Positions 33,989 to 43,353 of a stretch of DNA of 64,000 nt are shown here, one piece after another. Made by a program: the position numbers and the translations under genes. How positions within the stretch are numbered: position 1 is the stretch's first letter; the number at the start of each line of letters is the position of its first letter. Source of the DNA: an uncultured Lachnospiraceae bacterium. Its GTDB lineage: Bacteria > Bacillota > Clostridia > Lachnospirales > Lachnospiraceae. The notes below the pieces were generated by a model that had not been told where the DNA came from, did not search any database, and saw only the letters and a program-made list of their open reading frames with translations. The stretch covers positions 30,110 through 94,109 of the forward strand of contig CAJTNT010000010.1 of assembly GCA_910577785.1 (NCBI GenBank), read 5' to 3'.

Positions 33989-36029
33989 TCTGGTACGCAG
34001 AAACAGCAGGCGCAGCCGCAAGGAAAACGGCATTTTCTTTTCCTCCCTGCTGATTTCCATCGTGGCTTTTTACATCGTACTCTCCCTGCCCCAGCAGGAC
34101 GTCATGGCCTTCCTCGCGCAGATGGAAAGCGATGCCGTCAGCCGGCTGCTGCAGATGGTTCCCCTGCTCTACGGAGTCACCCTGATCCTGCTGTTCTTCC
34201 TGGTGTACTTTGCCAGCAAATACCAGCTGCAGCGCAGGAGCCATGAATTTGGCCTCTACCTGATGCTGGGCATGAAACGCTCCAAGCTCTTTGCCATGCT
34301 GCTGGCAGAGGATCTGTGGAGCAGCCTTCTGTCCCTAGGCATCGGGCTCCCCATCGCCCTGCTGCTGGCGGAAATGATCAGCCTGATCACTGCCCGCCTG
34401 GTTGGGATTGGCATCCTCGGACATCAGTCCGCCTACTCCCTGCCAGCCATCCTCTGGACCATGGCCGGATTTCTGGGCATAAAGTTCCTGGCATTCTTAA
34501 TCCTCAGCGGGCGGATCGCCGGTATGGAAATCGGCGGCATGCTGACGCCACTGCCAGAAAACGCCAGGCTACAGAGAACCGCATTTACCCATAAGGCCTG
34601 CTTCCTGCTGGGATTCTTAAGCCTGGCCGCCGCCTATGCGCTTGCCATCCTCGGATTTGCCTGGACGTCCCTGCTGCTTATGGGCGCCACTCTGGCATTG
34701 GGCCTTGCAGGCACCTTCCTCCTCTTCTATGGAATGCGCATTGTCCTGGCTGCCCTGGCGGAAAAATCCAAGGCTGGCAGCAGGCTTTCCGTGTTCACCT
34801 TCCGCCAGCTGCAGGAAAATGTTATCTGCCAGCCCTGCTCCATGGCTGTCAGTTCCCTGCTGATCCTGGCAGCGCTGTGCTGCTTCGGCTTTGGCGCCGC
34901 TACCGCCCTCTACCACACGGGGCAAAAGCCCCACGTCCTGGACTATACCTTCCAATGCGACTATAGCGACGTGGATGTGGAAAAACTTCTGGAAAACAAT
35001 GGGATCCTGCAGCGCTTCGAGGATTTCTTCCCCATGTATGTGGGCTATATCCAACGGGGCGATGACGGCGCTGAGCCAAACTTTGAAATGGCAGAGGCGC
35101 TGACTGCCCTGGCACAGATGCCTCCCAGCGCAGAACGGGACACGCTGCTCCATAACCTTGGGCAGATGGTCTCGCCTCACCTGATTTCCCTTTCTGGATA
35201 CAATCATCTGCTTGCCATCGCAGGGGAAAACGTGATAAAATTGGATCCAGGAGAGGCAGCCGTCTATATGGACACCGAATTTATCATCGACAGAAACCTG
35301 ATGAACCAGATGCTGTCCCAGGAGCCAGAAATCCATCTGGCCGGGGAAAGCTGCCGCCTGTCTGGCAGCGTCCAGTCATTAAGCCTCGTCGTAGACCGCG
35401 CCATCACGCTGTCCTTTGCGCTGATAGTGCCAGACGAGACATTTGGGCAATTGACAGAAGGGGAACATGACACCTACTGGGATGGGGTGCTGCGTACAGA
35501 AATCGTAGAACAGGAAGGCCTCTTGCAGGCCATTATGCAGACCAACCAGCAGCTTGGCCATACCGCGCTCAGATACGAAAGCTACCTGCAGAATGTAGGG
35601 CGGCAGCTCTTCTATCAGACGGCAGCCAGCTATATCACCCTTTACCTGGCCATCATCTTCCTGCTGATTGCCAACACTATCCTCGGCGTACAGTTCCTGA
35701 TGCGCCAGCAAAAGGCCGGGCGCAGATACCAGTCCCTGATCCGGCTGGGCAGCAGCTACCAGGCGCTCTGCGGCACAGCCAAAAGGCAGGCATGCTGGCA
35801 CTTTGGCATCCCAGTGGCCGTAGCGGCAGCCAGCAGTATTTTTGGCATATGCTCCCTGTTTGCCGGGATGCTGCCCTATGGGATGCGCCACGACATCCCC
35901 AAGCTTTCCCTTCTGGCAGGAGCAACCGTGCTGCTCTTATGCCTGGCAGAATACATTTACCTGACCGCTGTCACGCGGGCAAGCCGCAAACACCTCCTGA
36001 AGCTGATGGAGCCTGGGCGGGAAGAATGA
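33978..36029 (+). CDS. Bce-type ABC transporter permease (FtsX family)
   Basis: This 683-residue permease has an N-terminal membrane helix (about 19-38), clustered helices to residue about 315, a large extracellular domain (about 316-540) and further helices at the C-terminus, the ten-helix BceB plan. FtsX-like sequence includes YQLQRRSHEFGLYLMLGMKR. Together with the ATPase it probably senses and removes a cell-wall-active peptide and signals to the kinase encoded downstream. It overlaps the ATPase gene by 11 bases; GGAGGGGGG lies upstream of ATG 33978. Confidence 0.92.
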   Translation: MFFDLVRRNSRRSRKENGIFFSSLLISIVAFYIVLSLPQQDVMAFLAQMESDAVSRLLQMVPLLYGVTLILLFFLVYFASKYQLQRRSHEFGLYLMLGMKRSKLFAMLLAEDLWSSLLSLGIGLPIALLLAEMISLITARLVGIGILGHQSAYSLPAILWTMAGFLGIKFLAFLILSGRIAGMEIGGMLTPLPENARLQRTAFTHKACFLLGFLSLAAAYALAILGFAWTSLLLMGATLALGLAGTFLLFYGMRIVLAALAEKSKAGSRLSVFTFRQLQENVICQPCSMAVSSLLILAALCCFGFGAATALYHTGQKPHVLDYTFQCDYSDVDVEKLLENNGILQRFEDFFPMYVGYIQRGDDGAEPNFEMAEALTALAQMPPSAERDTLLHNLGQMVSPHLISLSGYNHLLAIAGENVIKLDPGEAAVYMDTEFIIDRNLMNQMLSQEPEIHLAGESCRLSGSVQSLSLVVDRAITLSFALIVPDETFGQLTEGEHDTYWDGVLRTEIVEQEGLLQAIMQTNQQLGHTALRYESYLQNVGRQLFYQTAASYITLYLAIIFLLIANTILGVQFLMRQQKAGRRYQSLIRLGSSYQALCGTAKRQACWHFGIPVAVAAASSIFGICSLFAGMLPYGMRHDIPKLSLLAGATVLLLCLAEYIYLTAVTRASRKHLLKLMEPGREE

Positions 36030-36087
36030 CGCAGCAGTATGATAGATATGGCAAAGGCGAAAAGATTTCGCAGAAAGCGTGTGATAC

Positions 36088-36759
36088 ATGAAGCATGTAA
36101 TCGTTGTAGAAGACGAAGTATTTATGCGGGAAGAATTGGAAGAAATTTTCCAAAAGGCAGGCTACCGCACCAGCAGCATTACGGAATTTAGCCATACGGC
36201 AGACAGCATCCTACAGATGGAGGCCGGCCTGGTGCTGCTGGACATCAACCTGCCAGGCGCCAGCGGGTTCCAAATCTGCCAGGAACTAAAGCAGAAACGT
36301 GCGCTCCCCATCCTGGTGCTGACCTCCAGGGACCAGCTGCGGGATGAGCTCCATGCCCTGGGGCTGGGGGCAGACGAATTCCTGACGAAGCCCTGCCGCA
36401 AAGAACGGCTGCTGGCAAGGGCTGCCAACCTGCTCCGGCGGTACGAAGGAAGGGAACACCTGCTGGAAGGCCCCGGGTTCCTGCTGGATCAGCAGACATA
36501 TACCCTATACATCCATGGGCAGTCTGCCATACTTCCAAAAAACCAGGGAAAGCTGCTGGAGACCTTCCTTTTGCACCGCGGGGAAACCCTCTCCAAGGAA
36601 ACCCTGTGCACCGCCCTTTGGGGAACGGCAGAATATATAGATGAAAACGCACTGCAGGTAAACCTGACACGGCTTAAGAAAAACATGAAAAACTTTGGCA
36701 TTCAGCAGCAGATCGTATTTGTACGGGGGGAAGGATACCAGTTGGCAGATTCTGAATAA
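36088..36759 (+). CDS. OmpR-family response regulator (BceR-like)
   Basis: This 223-residue regulator has a receiver domain (1-115) with phospho-acceptor Asp52 (LVLLDINLPGASG), switch residues VLTS and lysine in FLTKPCRKE, and a C-terminal winged helix (about 128-220, ENALQVNLTRLKKNMK). It should activate the ABC operon when phosphorylated by the adjacent kinase. It begins 58 bases after the permease stop; the ribosome site (AGAAAG) is weak. Confidence 0.93.
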   Translation: MKHVIVVEDEVFMREELEEIFQKAGYRTSSITEFSHTADSILQMEAGLVLLDINLPGASGFQICQELKQKRALPILVLTSRDQLRDELHALGLGADEFLTKPCRKERLLARAANLLRRYEGREHLLEGPGFLLDQQTYTLYIHGQSAILPKNQGKLLETFLLHRGETLSKETLCTALWGTAEYIDENALQVNLTRLKKNMKNFGIQQQIVFVRGEGYQLADSE

Positions 36760-36835
36760 AGCCATCTACCACGCTGGTTCAGGCATGGCCTTCCCTGCAC
36801 AAAACCGAACATTTGTTTTGAACTGGAGGGCAGTT

Positions 36836-37966
36836 ATGGAAGCGCAATCCAAACAAGGACTACATAATAAGTACCAAAATAACGATAAAAATACCCATAA
36901 CGCTGATTTCACGGAAAACACACACAAGAAACAGCGCATCTTCTTCTGGAAGCGTTCTGACAGCCTGCCGTGGCTCCTGGCCTTGGCCTGCATGGACTTG
37001 ATCTCCCTGACGATGCTCTGGCTGGCGGACGTTGAGGCATTTGGCGTCCTATCCCTGGCCAATGGCCTCTGCTCGCTGCTGCTGTTTACTGTAATATTGA
37101 TCTATAGCCAGAAAAAAGGGCGGCAGAAGGAAGCGGCCTTCCTGCATTTCCTGGAGTCGCCAGATCCGCTCCGGGAAGGGGAGGCCCTCCGGCTGGCCGG
37201 GCGGCCGGAAGCAGGGATGGTACAGAAAACCGGGCGCCTGCTGCGGGAAGCCGCGGCAAAAAACCAGCAGCTTTCCATGGATTTGGATGAATATGAAGAA
37301 TATGTGGAAGCCTGGGCGCATGAGGTCAAGACACCCATTTCCCTGCTTACGTTCCTGATGGACAACCACCGGCAGGAACTGCCGCCTTCCGTGGCCAGGA
37401 AGCTGGATTATGTGCAATGCCAGATGCAGGAATCGGTCAGCCAAATGCTGTATTATGCACGCCTAAAGTCGGTACATAAGGATTACCTTCTGGAGCCGCT
37501 GTGCCTGGAGGAATGCTGCCAGAATGCCCTGGGGGACTACAAGCCCCTGCTGGAAGAAAATAGGTTCTGCCTGTCGCTGGATCTGCCAGGCGTCACCGTG
37601 CTTTCGGACCAGCGCGGCGTGGAATTCCTGCTGCGGCAGATGATCAGCAATTCCATAAAATACTGCAGGGACAGCGGGATACGAAAACTCCGCCTCTGGG
37701 CGCCGCCCCCGTCTGCGCCGGACGGACAGATCCTACTGCACATTGCGGATAACGGAATTGGCGTACAGCCCTGCGACCTGCCGTTCCTATTTGAAAAAGG
37801 CTTTACCGGCGGCCCTGACAGCAACCGCAAGAAGGCAACCGGCATGGGGCTCTACCTGGCCAAGGCAGTGGCAGACGACCTGAACATTGCATTGGATGTC
37901 CAGTCGGCCTGGGGAGAAGGGTTTGAAATCACACTGCGCTTTCCGCAAATTGAAACCGCGACTTAG
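36836..37966 (+). CDS. Sensor histidine kinase (BceS-like)
   Basis: This 376-residue kinase has two membrane helices (about residues 45-63 and 71-88) with almost no extracellular loop, the intramembrane-sensing design of BceS kinases. The dimerisation/phospho-acceptor box is EAWAHEVKTPISLL; the ATPase part has MISNSIKYCRDSG, DNGIGVQPCDL and MGLYLAKAVAD. GGAGGG before ATG 36836 decides the start; the frame itself extends back into the regulator gene. With no sensory domain, it likely reads the flux state of the BceAB-type transporter. Confidence 0.92.
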   Translation: MEAQSKQGLHNKYQNNDKNTHNADFTENTHKKQRIFFWKRSDSLPWLLALACMDLISLTMLWLADVEAFGVLSLANGLCSLLLFTVILIYSQKKGRQKEAAFLHFLESPDPLREGEALRLAGRPEAGMVQKTGRLLREAAAKNQQLSMDLDEYEEYVEAWAHEVKTPISLLTFLMDNHRQELPPSVARKLDYVQCQMQESVSQMLYYARLKSVHKDYLLEPLCLEECCQNALGDYKPLLEENRFCLSLDLPGVTVLSDQRGVEFLLRQMISNSIKYCRDSGIRKLRLWAPPPSAPDGQILLHIADNGIGVQPCDLPFLFEKGFTGGPDSNRKKATGMGLYLAKAVADDLNIALDVQSAWGEGFEITLRFPQIETAT

Positions 37967-37997
37967 AACATAAAACCTAAAAAAGCGAGGTGGCGCC

Positions 37998-38411
37998 ATG
38001 CAAAATATGCAAAACGCTCCCACCCTGCCGCCACATCTGCGGGCGGGCAGATTACATCTTTACCAGAACATCCTGGCCATACTGATTCTGGTTTCAATCT
38101 TCCTGACATTGCTCCTCTCCCTGAACTTCCATATCTGGAGCAGCCGCTGGGAAGAAGACAGCCTAGAGGGCTGGGTACGGCAGCAGGAAGCCTGCATCGG
38201 CACAGGACTGGCTCCCCAAAAAGCTACGTCCTTGAAGCAAATGGGCCGCACCCCTGCCAGCCGCCCCTCCCTGCTTCCTATGGGGCTGCTGCCCCCACAT
38301 CCTTTCCTGCCTGGGAAATTCTTTTTGCAGGCTGTATTTTCTGTGCCTTTCTTTTCTAACGTTGTGCAATGCACTACGCTCTGCAGCCTATCTGTACGGA
38401 TAAACCGTTGA
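37998..38411 (+). CDS. Uncertain ORF, possible remnant of a membrane protein
   Basis: The frame encodes up to 137 residues: a basic N-terminus, one membrane helix (NILAILILVSIFLTLLLSLN, about residues 24-43), about 40 plausible residues (RWEEDSLEGWVRQQEACIGT), and then a Pro/Leu/Ser-rich stretch that looks non-coding. ATG 37998 has GAGG upstream. It may be a truncated permease start, a small regulatory membrane protein, or spurious. It sits between the kinase gene and the second ABC pair on the same strand. Confidence 0.4.
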   Translation: MQNMQNAPTLPPHLRAGRLHLYQNILAILILVSIFLTLLLSLNFHIWSSRWEEDSLEGWVRQQEACIGTGLAPQKATSLKQMGRTPASRPSLLPMGLLPPHPFLPGKFFLQAVFSVPFFSNVVQCTTLCSLSVRINR

Positions 38412-38472
38412 TCCCTCCTGATTCCATGTCCGTAGCGTCCATTTGCCCATAAATATTTCAGGAGGATCAAAA

Positions 38473-39228
38473 ATGTATGTATTAGAAGCAAAACACCTAT
38501 CGAAAACCTATCGCACAAGAAAACAAGAAGTCCCCGTATTAAAAGACATTACCTTACAGATCCGCAAAGGAGAAATGGTAGCCATTATGGGCCCTTCCGG
38601 CAGCGGCAAGACAACGCTGCTGCACATCCTAAGCGGGATTGACCGGCCAGATTCCGGGGAAATCCGCATCAACGGCCAGGACTTAAGATCCTTTTCCCCA
38701 GGCGGGCTCGCACTGTTCCGCCGGAGGCGCCTGGGGATGGTCTTCCAGGACTTCCAATTGCTGGAAAGCCTTTCCGTAGAGGAAAACATCCTGCTGCCCC
38801 TAATCCTCGACAAGCGAACTCCCCAGGAACAGTCCGCCCGTCTGCAGGAGGCGCTGTCATTGGCAGGCATTGGCGAACTGGCAGGCCGTGGGATTACGGA
38901 ACTGTCCGGCGGGCAGAAACAGCGGGTTGCGATTGCGCGGGCATTGATCCAGAGGCCGCCGCTGATCTTCGCCGACGAACCCACCGGGAACCTGGATGCA
39001 GAAACCGCCAGGGCAATCCTGCACTGCATTGCGGATTTAAACCAAAAGACCCAGGCAAGCATGCTGCTTGTGACCCATGACGCATATGCCGCTTCTTTCT
39101 GCCACCGCATCCTCTGCCTGGATGGAAATGGGATATACGAAGAGGATAGAAATGGGCGCAGCTTCCGGCTGCCAGCAATGCCCCCAGAAAGACAAGAGAC
39201 ATCCACAGAAAGGGGGTGCGGCAGATGA
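38473..39228 (+). CDS. Second Bce/MacB-type ABC transporter ATP-binding protein
   Basis: This 251-residue ATPase has Walker A GPSGSGKTTLLHIL, signature ELSGGQKQR, Walker B LIFADEPTGNLD and H-loop VTHDAY. It starts at ATG 38473 with AGGAGG seven bases upstream and overlaps the permease start by four bases (ATGA). The sequence differs clearly from the first ATPase at 33212, so this is a second transporter rather than a recent copy. Confidence 0.92.
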   Translation: MYVLEAKHLSKTYRTRKQEVPVLKDITLQIRKGEMVAIMGPSGSGKTTLLHILSGIDRPDSGEIRINGQDLRSFSPGGLALFRRRRLGMVFQDFQLLESLSVEENILLPLILDKRTPQEQSARLQEALSLAGIGELAGRGITELSGGQKQRVAIARALIQRPPLIFADEPTGNLDAETARAILHCIADLNQKTQASMLLVTHDAYAASFCHRILCLDGNGIYEEDRNGRSFRLPAMPPERQETSTERGCGR

Positions 39229-41021
39229 CCTTTCTGGATATTTCCTTAAAAATGCTAAAAAAAGGCCTCCTCCGTTACCGGCTTTATTTCCTGTGCAGCT
39301 TCTTTGCCCTAACCCTATTTTTCTGCTTTGCCGCGCTCTTAACCAACCCTTCCTTTATGGAAGGGTTTGCCGTTGACCCTATGATATCCAGCAATGTTTA
39401 TTTCCCAAGCCTCCTGGCAGCAGCCTTCCTGCTGCTCTTCGTGCCTTATTCCTACGCCGTGTTCCTTTCTGCCCGCAAACAGGAATACGGCATCCTATTC
39501 TCCCTGGGGCTCGGGCGGCTGGAAGGCCTGAAATGGCTGCTTGGGGAAAGCGCCGCATTGGGAGCCGCTGCCCTGGGAGGCGCCTTCCTGGCCGGGACAG
39601 GCGTATCCTATGCCTTTTATGGCATCCTCGTCCATGTGATGGGGATTCATGGGCTGCGCTTTGGCATCTCTGGCAAAGCCTATGCCATCACCGCCCTGCT
39701 CTATGGAGCCGTGCTTGCCATCTCTGCCCTGCTCCTGGCGTTCCAGCTCCTAGGCAGGCGCATCCATTCCCTGCTCCTGGCTCCCTACCAGGCAGAGCAG
39801 AAAGGCAGGGGATACCGATGGCTGCAGAAACATTTCCCCTCCTATGCCAGGAAACGCCTCCTAGAATGCTCCCTGCTTGCCCGCCATAAAATGGGCTGGG
39901 CCATACGCTGCTGCTTCTCTGCCCTGCTGTTTGGGGCGGCGCTGTACCTGATTGGCTTCTGTGCCGCCGTCCTGCCTTCCCTGCCGTATGGCGCTGCGCG
40001 CTACTGCCCCTATGACCTGGCCTATGCAGAAAGCTTCCTCCACAACCGCATTTCTGGGGAAGCCCTGCGGGAATGCCTGTCCCGGCATGGCGCCCCCCTG
40101 AAGGAAGAAATCCAGATTCCCTTTGCCAGGGACGCTGCCTTCAATTACCTGCCGGTATCCGAAGTGAACCAGAAGCTGGGGTGCAGCTACGAAGTCCCTC
40201 CCGGCTCCTTCCTAAACCTATTCCAAGAAGACCTGGAGGACGGATATGGGACAGAAGGCCGCCTAACGGAAACCTCCCATATTTCCATCTGCCTGGACGC
40301 AGAGGCCGGGGACACGCTGGAATTGGATTCCTGCGGCAGCGATGTCCGCATCCTGTTTAACCGTAACCCGGCCTTTGCCGACCGCACGCTGCTGCTAAAT
40401 GACGGCGATTATCAAAAAATCGCCTCCATAGGCCCTTATTGGCAAAACACCATGCACCTCATCCAGCTTTGGGACTGGGAATCATCCGCAGGCGGCGCAG
40501 CTGCCCTCCAGGATCTCCTGCAGGAGGCGAACGGCCTTTCTCCAGAGGAGCAATGGCGCCTGCGGGCAACGGCGAAAATAACAGAACTCCAGACGGCGCG
40601 GCAGTCCTGCCAATGCGGGTTCTTCCTGATGGGCTTTATCGAGCTGCTGATGCTGATGGCCGCCTGTCTGCTCATCCATTTCCGGATTGCCGCCGAACAG
40701 GAAGAAAACCGCCGGATGGCGCAAAGCCTTTTCCTGATCGGGGCGACCGATGAGGAGCTTTTTGGCCTCTGCCTGTTTAAGAACCGCCTGCGTTTCCTGC
40801 CGCCGCTCCTGGCCGGCCTGCTGGCTTCGCTTCCCCCTGTCTATTGGCAAGGGGAAGCCGTCTACCATTCGGGGATGGAAGGGTGCCTGGCAGCAGGGCT
40901 GGCCGCCGCCCTCCTGTGCCTCGCCGCCTCCAAATTTACATCCGCCTATTCCCGGCGGGAGCTGCAGGCGCTGACGGCATCCTCTGCCCCAGGGCAGATC
41001 AAGGCGCAAACTCCTGGATAA
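39225..41021 (+). CDS. Second Bce-type ABC permease (FtsX family)
   Basis: This 598-residue permease repeats the plan of the 33978 gene: N-terminal helix (about 18-40), helices to about residue 250, an extracellular domain (about 255-480) and helices at the C-terminus. FtsX-like sequence includes SARKQEYGILFSLGLGRLEG. ATG 39225 with AGGGGG upstream is preferred to GTG 39216. The 3' end overlaps the convergent fructosamine-kinase gene by 23 bases. It probably handles a related peptide substrate under control of the same two-component system. Confidence 0.88.
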   Translation: MTFLDISLKMLKKGLLRYRLYFLCSFFALTLFFCFAALLTNPSFMEGFAVDPMISSNVYFPSLLAAAFLLLFVPYSYAVFLSARKQEYGILFSLGLGRLEGLKWLLGESAALGAAALGGAFLAGTGVSYAFYGILVHVMGIHGLRFGISGKAYAITALLYGAVLAISALLLAFQLLGRRIHSLLLAPYQAEQKGRGYRWLQKHFPSYARKRLLECSLLARHKMGWAIRCCFSALLFGAALYLIGFCAAVLPSLPYGAARYCPYDLAYAESFLHNRISGEALRECLSRHGAPLKEEIQIPFARDAAFNYLPVSEVNQKLGCSYEVPPGSFLNLFQEDLEDGYGTEGRLTETSHISICLDAEAGDTLELDSCGSDVRILFNRNPAFADRTLLLNDGDYQKIASIGPYWQNTMHLIQLWDWESSAGGAAALQDLLQEANGLSPEEQWRLRATAKITELQTARQSCQCGFFLMGFIELLMLMAACLLIHFRIAAEQEENRRMAQSLFLIGATDEELFGLCLFKNRLRFLPPLLAGLLASLPPVYWQGEAVYHSGMEGCLAAGLAAALLCLAASKFTSAYSRRELQALTASSAPGQIKAQTPG

Positions 41022-41913
41022 TCCCTTTCACTGCCGCAAGGTACGCGCTTCCGAACAGGTTCAGATGGTTCAGCAGATGATAGAGGTTATACACCTCCCG
41101 CCGCCTCGGATACCCTTCCCGGACGGGGAATTCCTCGCGGTAGGCATCATAGAACCGCTGCGGGAAGCCGCCGAATAATTCCGTCATCGCCAGATCCGCC
41201 TCCGCATGCCCCACATAGGCCGCCGGGTCAATCAGCCACGCCCTGCCGTCCGCCCCTGCCAGGAAATTCCCCGACCACAGGTCTCCATGCAGCAGGGACG
41301 GCCGCACGGGCTCTTCCAGGATGTCATCCAGCCGTTCCAGCAGCCGCTCCGCCCCCTGCCTCTCCCTGGAGCCAAGATACCTGGCCGCCTGCCGAAGCTG
41401 CGGCCTTAAGCGGCAGTCCCGGAAAAAGGATACCCAGCTGCCATGCGGCGTGTTGACCTGCCTGCCTGCGCCGATAAAATTATCCTCCAAGAAGCCAAAC
41501 TTCCCTCCTGGCGCCAGCCCTTCTGTCCCCGCCTGGTGCATCCTCGCCAGCTGGCGCCCAAACGCCTCCCAAAAACCTGCCCCAGGCTTTTTCTTTTCCA
41601 AAAATTCCATCATCAGGAACGCCCCTCCCAATTCCCCGCAGTCCTCCCCGCTACCGAAAACCTGCGGCGTGCCAATCTCCCCCGTGCCGGCAATCGCGGC
41701 CAGCCCGGCAGCCTCCGCTGCAAAAAAGGGCGCATTTTCCTTCCGGTTTGCCTTAAGGAACACTCGCCTCCCATCCGCCAGCGTCAGCCGGTACGCCTGG
41801 TTGATGTCGCCCCCAAAAACCCGTTCTGCCTGCACAATCCTGGCGCCATTGCCAAAGACTGCGGCAACTGCCTCCTGTAATGACGCATAATGGCGCGTCC
41901 TCCCATCATCCAT
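40999..41913 (-). CDS. Fructosamine kinase family protein
   Basis: This 304-residue protein has the aminoglycoside-phosphotransferase-like fold of fructosamine-3-kinase: GGDINQAYRLTLADGRRVFL followed by a KAN lysine, the catalytic loop LLHGDLWSGNFL and the metal site WLIDPAAYVGHAEADLAM. It may phosphorylate sugar adducts on proteins or amino acids as a deglycation step. ATG 41913 has AAGGAGGG seven bases upstream, so the longer frame from 41991 is rejected. Confidence 0.93.
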   Translation of the reverse strand: MDDGRTRHYASLQEAVAAVFGNGARIVQAERVFGGDINQAYRLTLADGRRVFLKANRKENAPFFAAEAAGLAAIAGTGEIGTPQVFGSGEDCGELGGAFLMMEFLEKKKPGAGFWEAFGRQLARMHQAGTEGLAPGGKFGFLEDNFIGAGRQVNTPHGSWVSFFRDCRLRPQLRQAARYLGSRERQGAERLLERLDDILEEPVRPSLLHGDLWSGNFLAGADGRAWLIDPAAYVGHAEADLAMTELFGGFPQRFYDAYREEFPVREGYPRRREVYNLYHLLNHLNLFGSAYLAAVKGIIQEFAP

Positions 41914-42033
41914 GCCAGCTCCCTCCTTATGGCTCCTGATTGATATTCCACCGTTGATTCCCACGGGCATATGGTATTCTTCCCCTTCCATATCCCTGTA
42001 AAATCCTTAGTTCCAGCCATAACGGCACCTCCC

Positions 42034-42840
42034 CTAACAAATCCGCATCCCGCTGTATATCTTCTTTAGCTTTCCGCCCATCAAAGGCTCCATCCATGCA
42101 TATGCCTGCTCCCCAGTGCAATGCCCGGTATAGAACACCGTATCCATCCCTGCCAGTTCCCGTGCCGTGGCGCAGATTGCCTCCTGCTCTTCCTGGGAGT
42201 ACTCCCCCTTCTTCATCATATGGAAGCCGCTGATCACCATCTTCGGGGCATCCGAAAACAGCTCCCGGTACCGATCTAAGATATTCAAAATCCCATTATG
42301 GGCACAGCCGGAAATCAGCAGGCTCCCCCCTTCCTGCGTAATGGCAAGGCACTGCTCATGCGCAAAGGAATCCGGCATTTCCTTCCCTGCTTCCCTCTTC
42401 CTAAGCGACAGATTGCCCTGGGCAAAATATTTCCTGCCCGTAATCCCTGAAAACAGGAACAGCTCCCGGTCAATCCTCCAGTCCCCCTCCAGCATCCTGA
42501 CATTGGCAAGTCCGGCAATCCTTTTGTCAATCCCAATATAACGTTCCCCATGGTAATAGCCGCCGCAGGCCGACTGCTGCATATAGATTACCGCATGCGG
42601 GTTTATTTCACGGAAACTCATTATCCCACCGCCATGGTCATAATGCCCATGGCTCAGCACCACCGTGTCCACCTTCGCAAGGTCAATCCCCTGCCGTTTG
42701 GCATTTCCCAGGAAAGCATCCGTCTTGCCCGTGTCCACCAGCAGCCGGTGCTTTTCGGTCTCCACATAGATGGACAGCCCATGCTCCGAGCGGTACGCCG
42801 GATCCCTGCCTGTATCTTCCATCAATACTACAATCTTCAT
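42034..42840 (-). CDS. MBL-fold metallo-hydrolase
   Basis: This 268-residue metallo-beta-lactamase-fold protein has the metal motif SHGHYDHGGG (residues about 63-72), later ligands in ISGCAHNGI and SGFHMM, and a final FYTGHCTGEQA. The layout resembles the group annotated as dihydropterin-methyl-RFA-P synthase-like MBL proteins; the substrate is unknown. GGAGGATGAAGG precedes ATG 42840. Its promoter is at 42895-42923. Confidence 0.9.
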   Translation of the reverse strand: MKIVVLMEDTGRDPAYRSEHGLSIYVETEKHRLLVDTGKTDAFLGNAKRQGIDLAKVDTVVLSHGHYDHGGGIMSFREINPHAVIYMQQSACGGYYHGERYIGIDKRIAGLANVRMLEGDWRIDRELFLFSGITGRKYFAQGNLSLRKREAGKEMPDSFAHEQCLAITQEGGSLLISGCAHNGILNILDRYRELFSDAPKMVISGFHMMKKGEYSQEEQEAICATARELAGMDTVFYTGHCTGEQAYAWMEPLMGGKLKKIYSGMRIC

Positions 42841-42894
42841 CCTTCATCCTCCTGCCACCGAAAAAGAGACTCTATTATAAAATGCGATAGCTTT

Positions 42895-42923
42895 ATTATA
42901 AGGCAGGAAACCGCATTTTTCAA
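42895..42923 (-). promoter_or_regulatory. Promoter of the MBL hydrolase gene
   Basis: On the minus strand TTGAAA (42918-42923) and TATAAT (42895-42900) are 17 bases apart, about 55 bases upstream of the start codon. Confidence 0.7.
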
Positions 42924-43174
42924 CTATTCGCCAAATTCAGCTATCAAAACATAGGCCCACAAAAAATCCAAAAACATCATTGCAAAACCTCCCGCAATCC
43001 CCTAAAATAGACTTAACCCAAACAAGCATTATCCAAAAGGAAGCTCCCTATGACGTGATGCCAGAGCCCAAAGACCCTAACAGGGACGATGCCATCATCC
43101 TGGAATTTAAGGCCCATGCCGCAAATAATAACATTTTTCCACCCCAGTTCCCGACAAAATACACATTTTCCCCC

Positions 43175-43203
43175 TTGTATCCTCTCCCATTTTCCATTAA
43201 AAT
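43175..43203 (+). promoter_or_regulatory. Candidate promoter of the hydrogenase operon
   Basis: TTGTAT (43175-43180) and TAAAAT (43198-43203) are 17 bases apart. The leader to ATG 43354 would be about 145 bases. Confidence 0.5.
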
Positions 43204-43353
43204 AGATAGCAGTACATTCCCCTTTTGGGGATTCTGTATTAATATTTACCAAAAAACCAGAACCAACAAGCAACACCCAGCATCCAAAATGTAACAAACA
43301 ACAAACCAGAATCAACCTTACGATTATTTCAGAATGGATATTAGGAGAGAACG

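Larger units (their letters stand above)
42841..43353. other. Divergent intergenic region upstream of the hydrogenase operon
   Basis: This 513-base AT-rich gap holds the promoters listed for the MBL gene (-) and the hydrogenase operon (+). Open frames of about 100 residues on both strands lack ribosome sites and any family resemblance. No riboswitch or repeat was identified. Confidence 0.5.

Noticed and set aside
42980..43315. About 100-codon frames on both strands of the hydrogenase upstream region
   Set aside because: No ribosome sites and no coherent protein pattern; the region is better read as promoter and leader.
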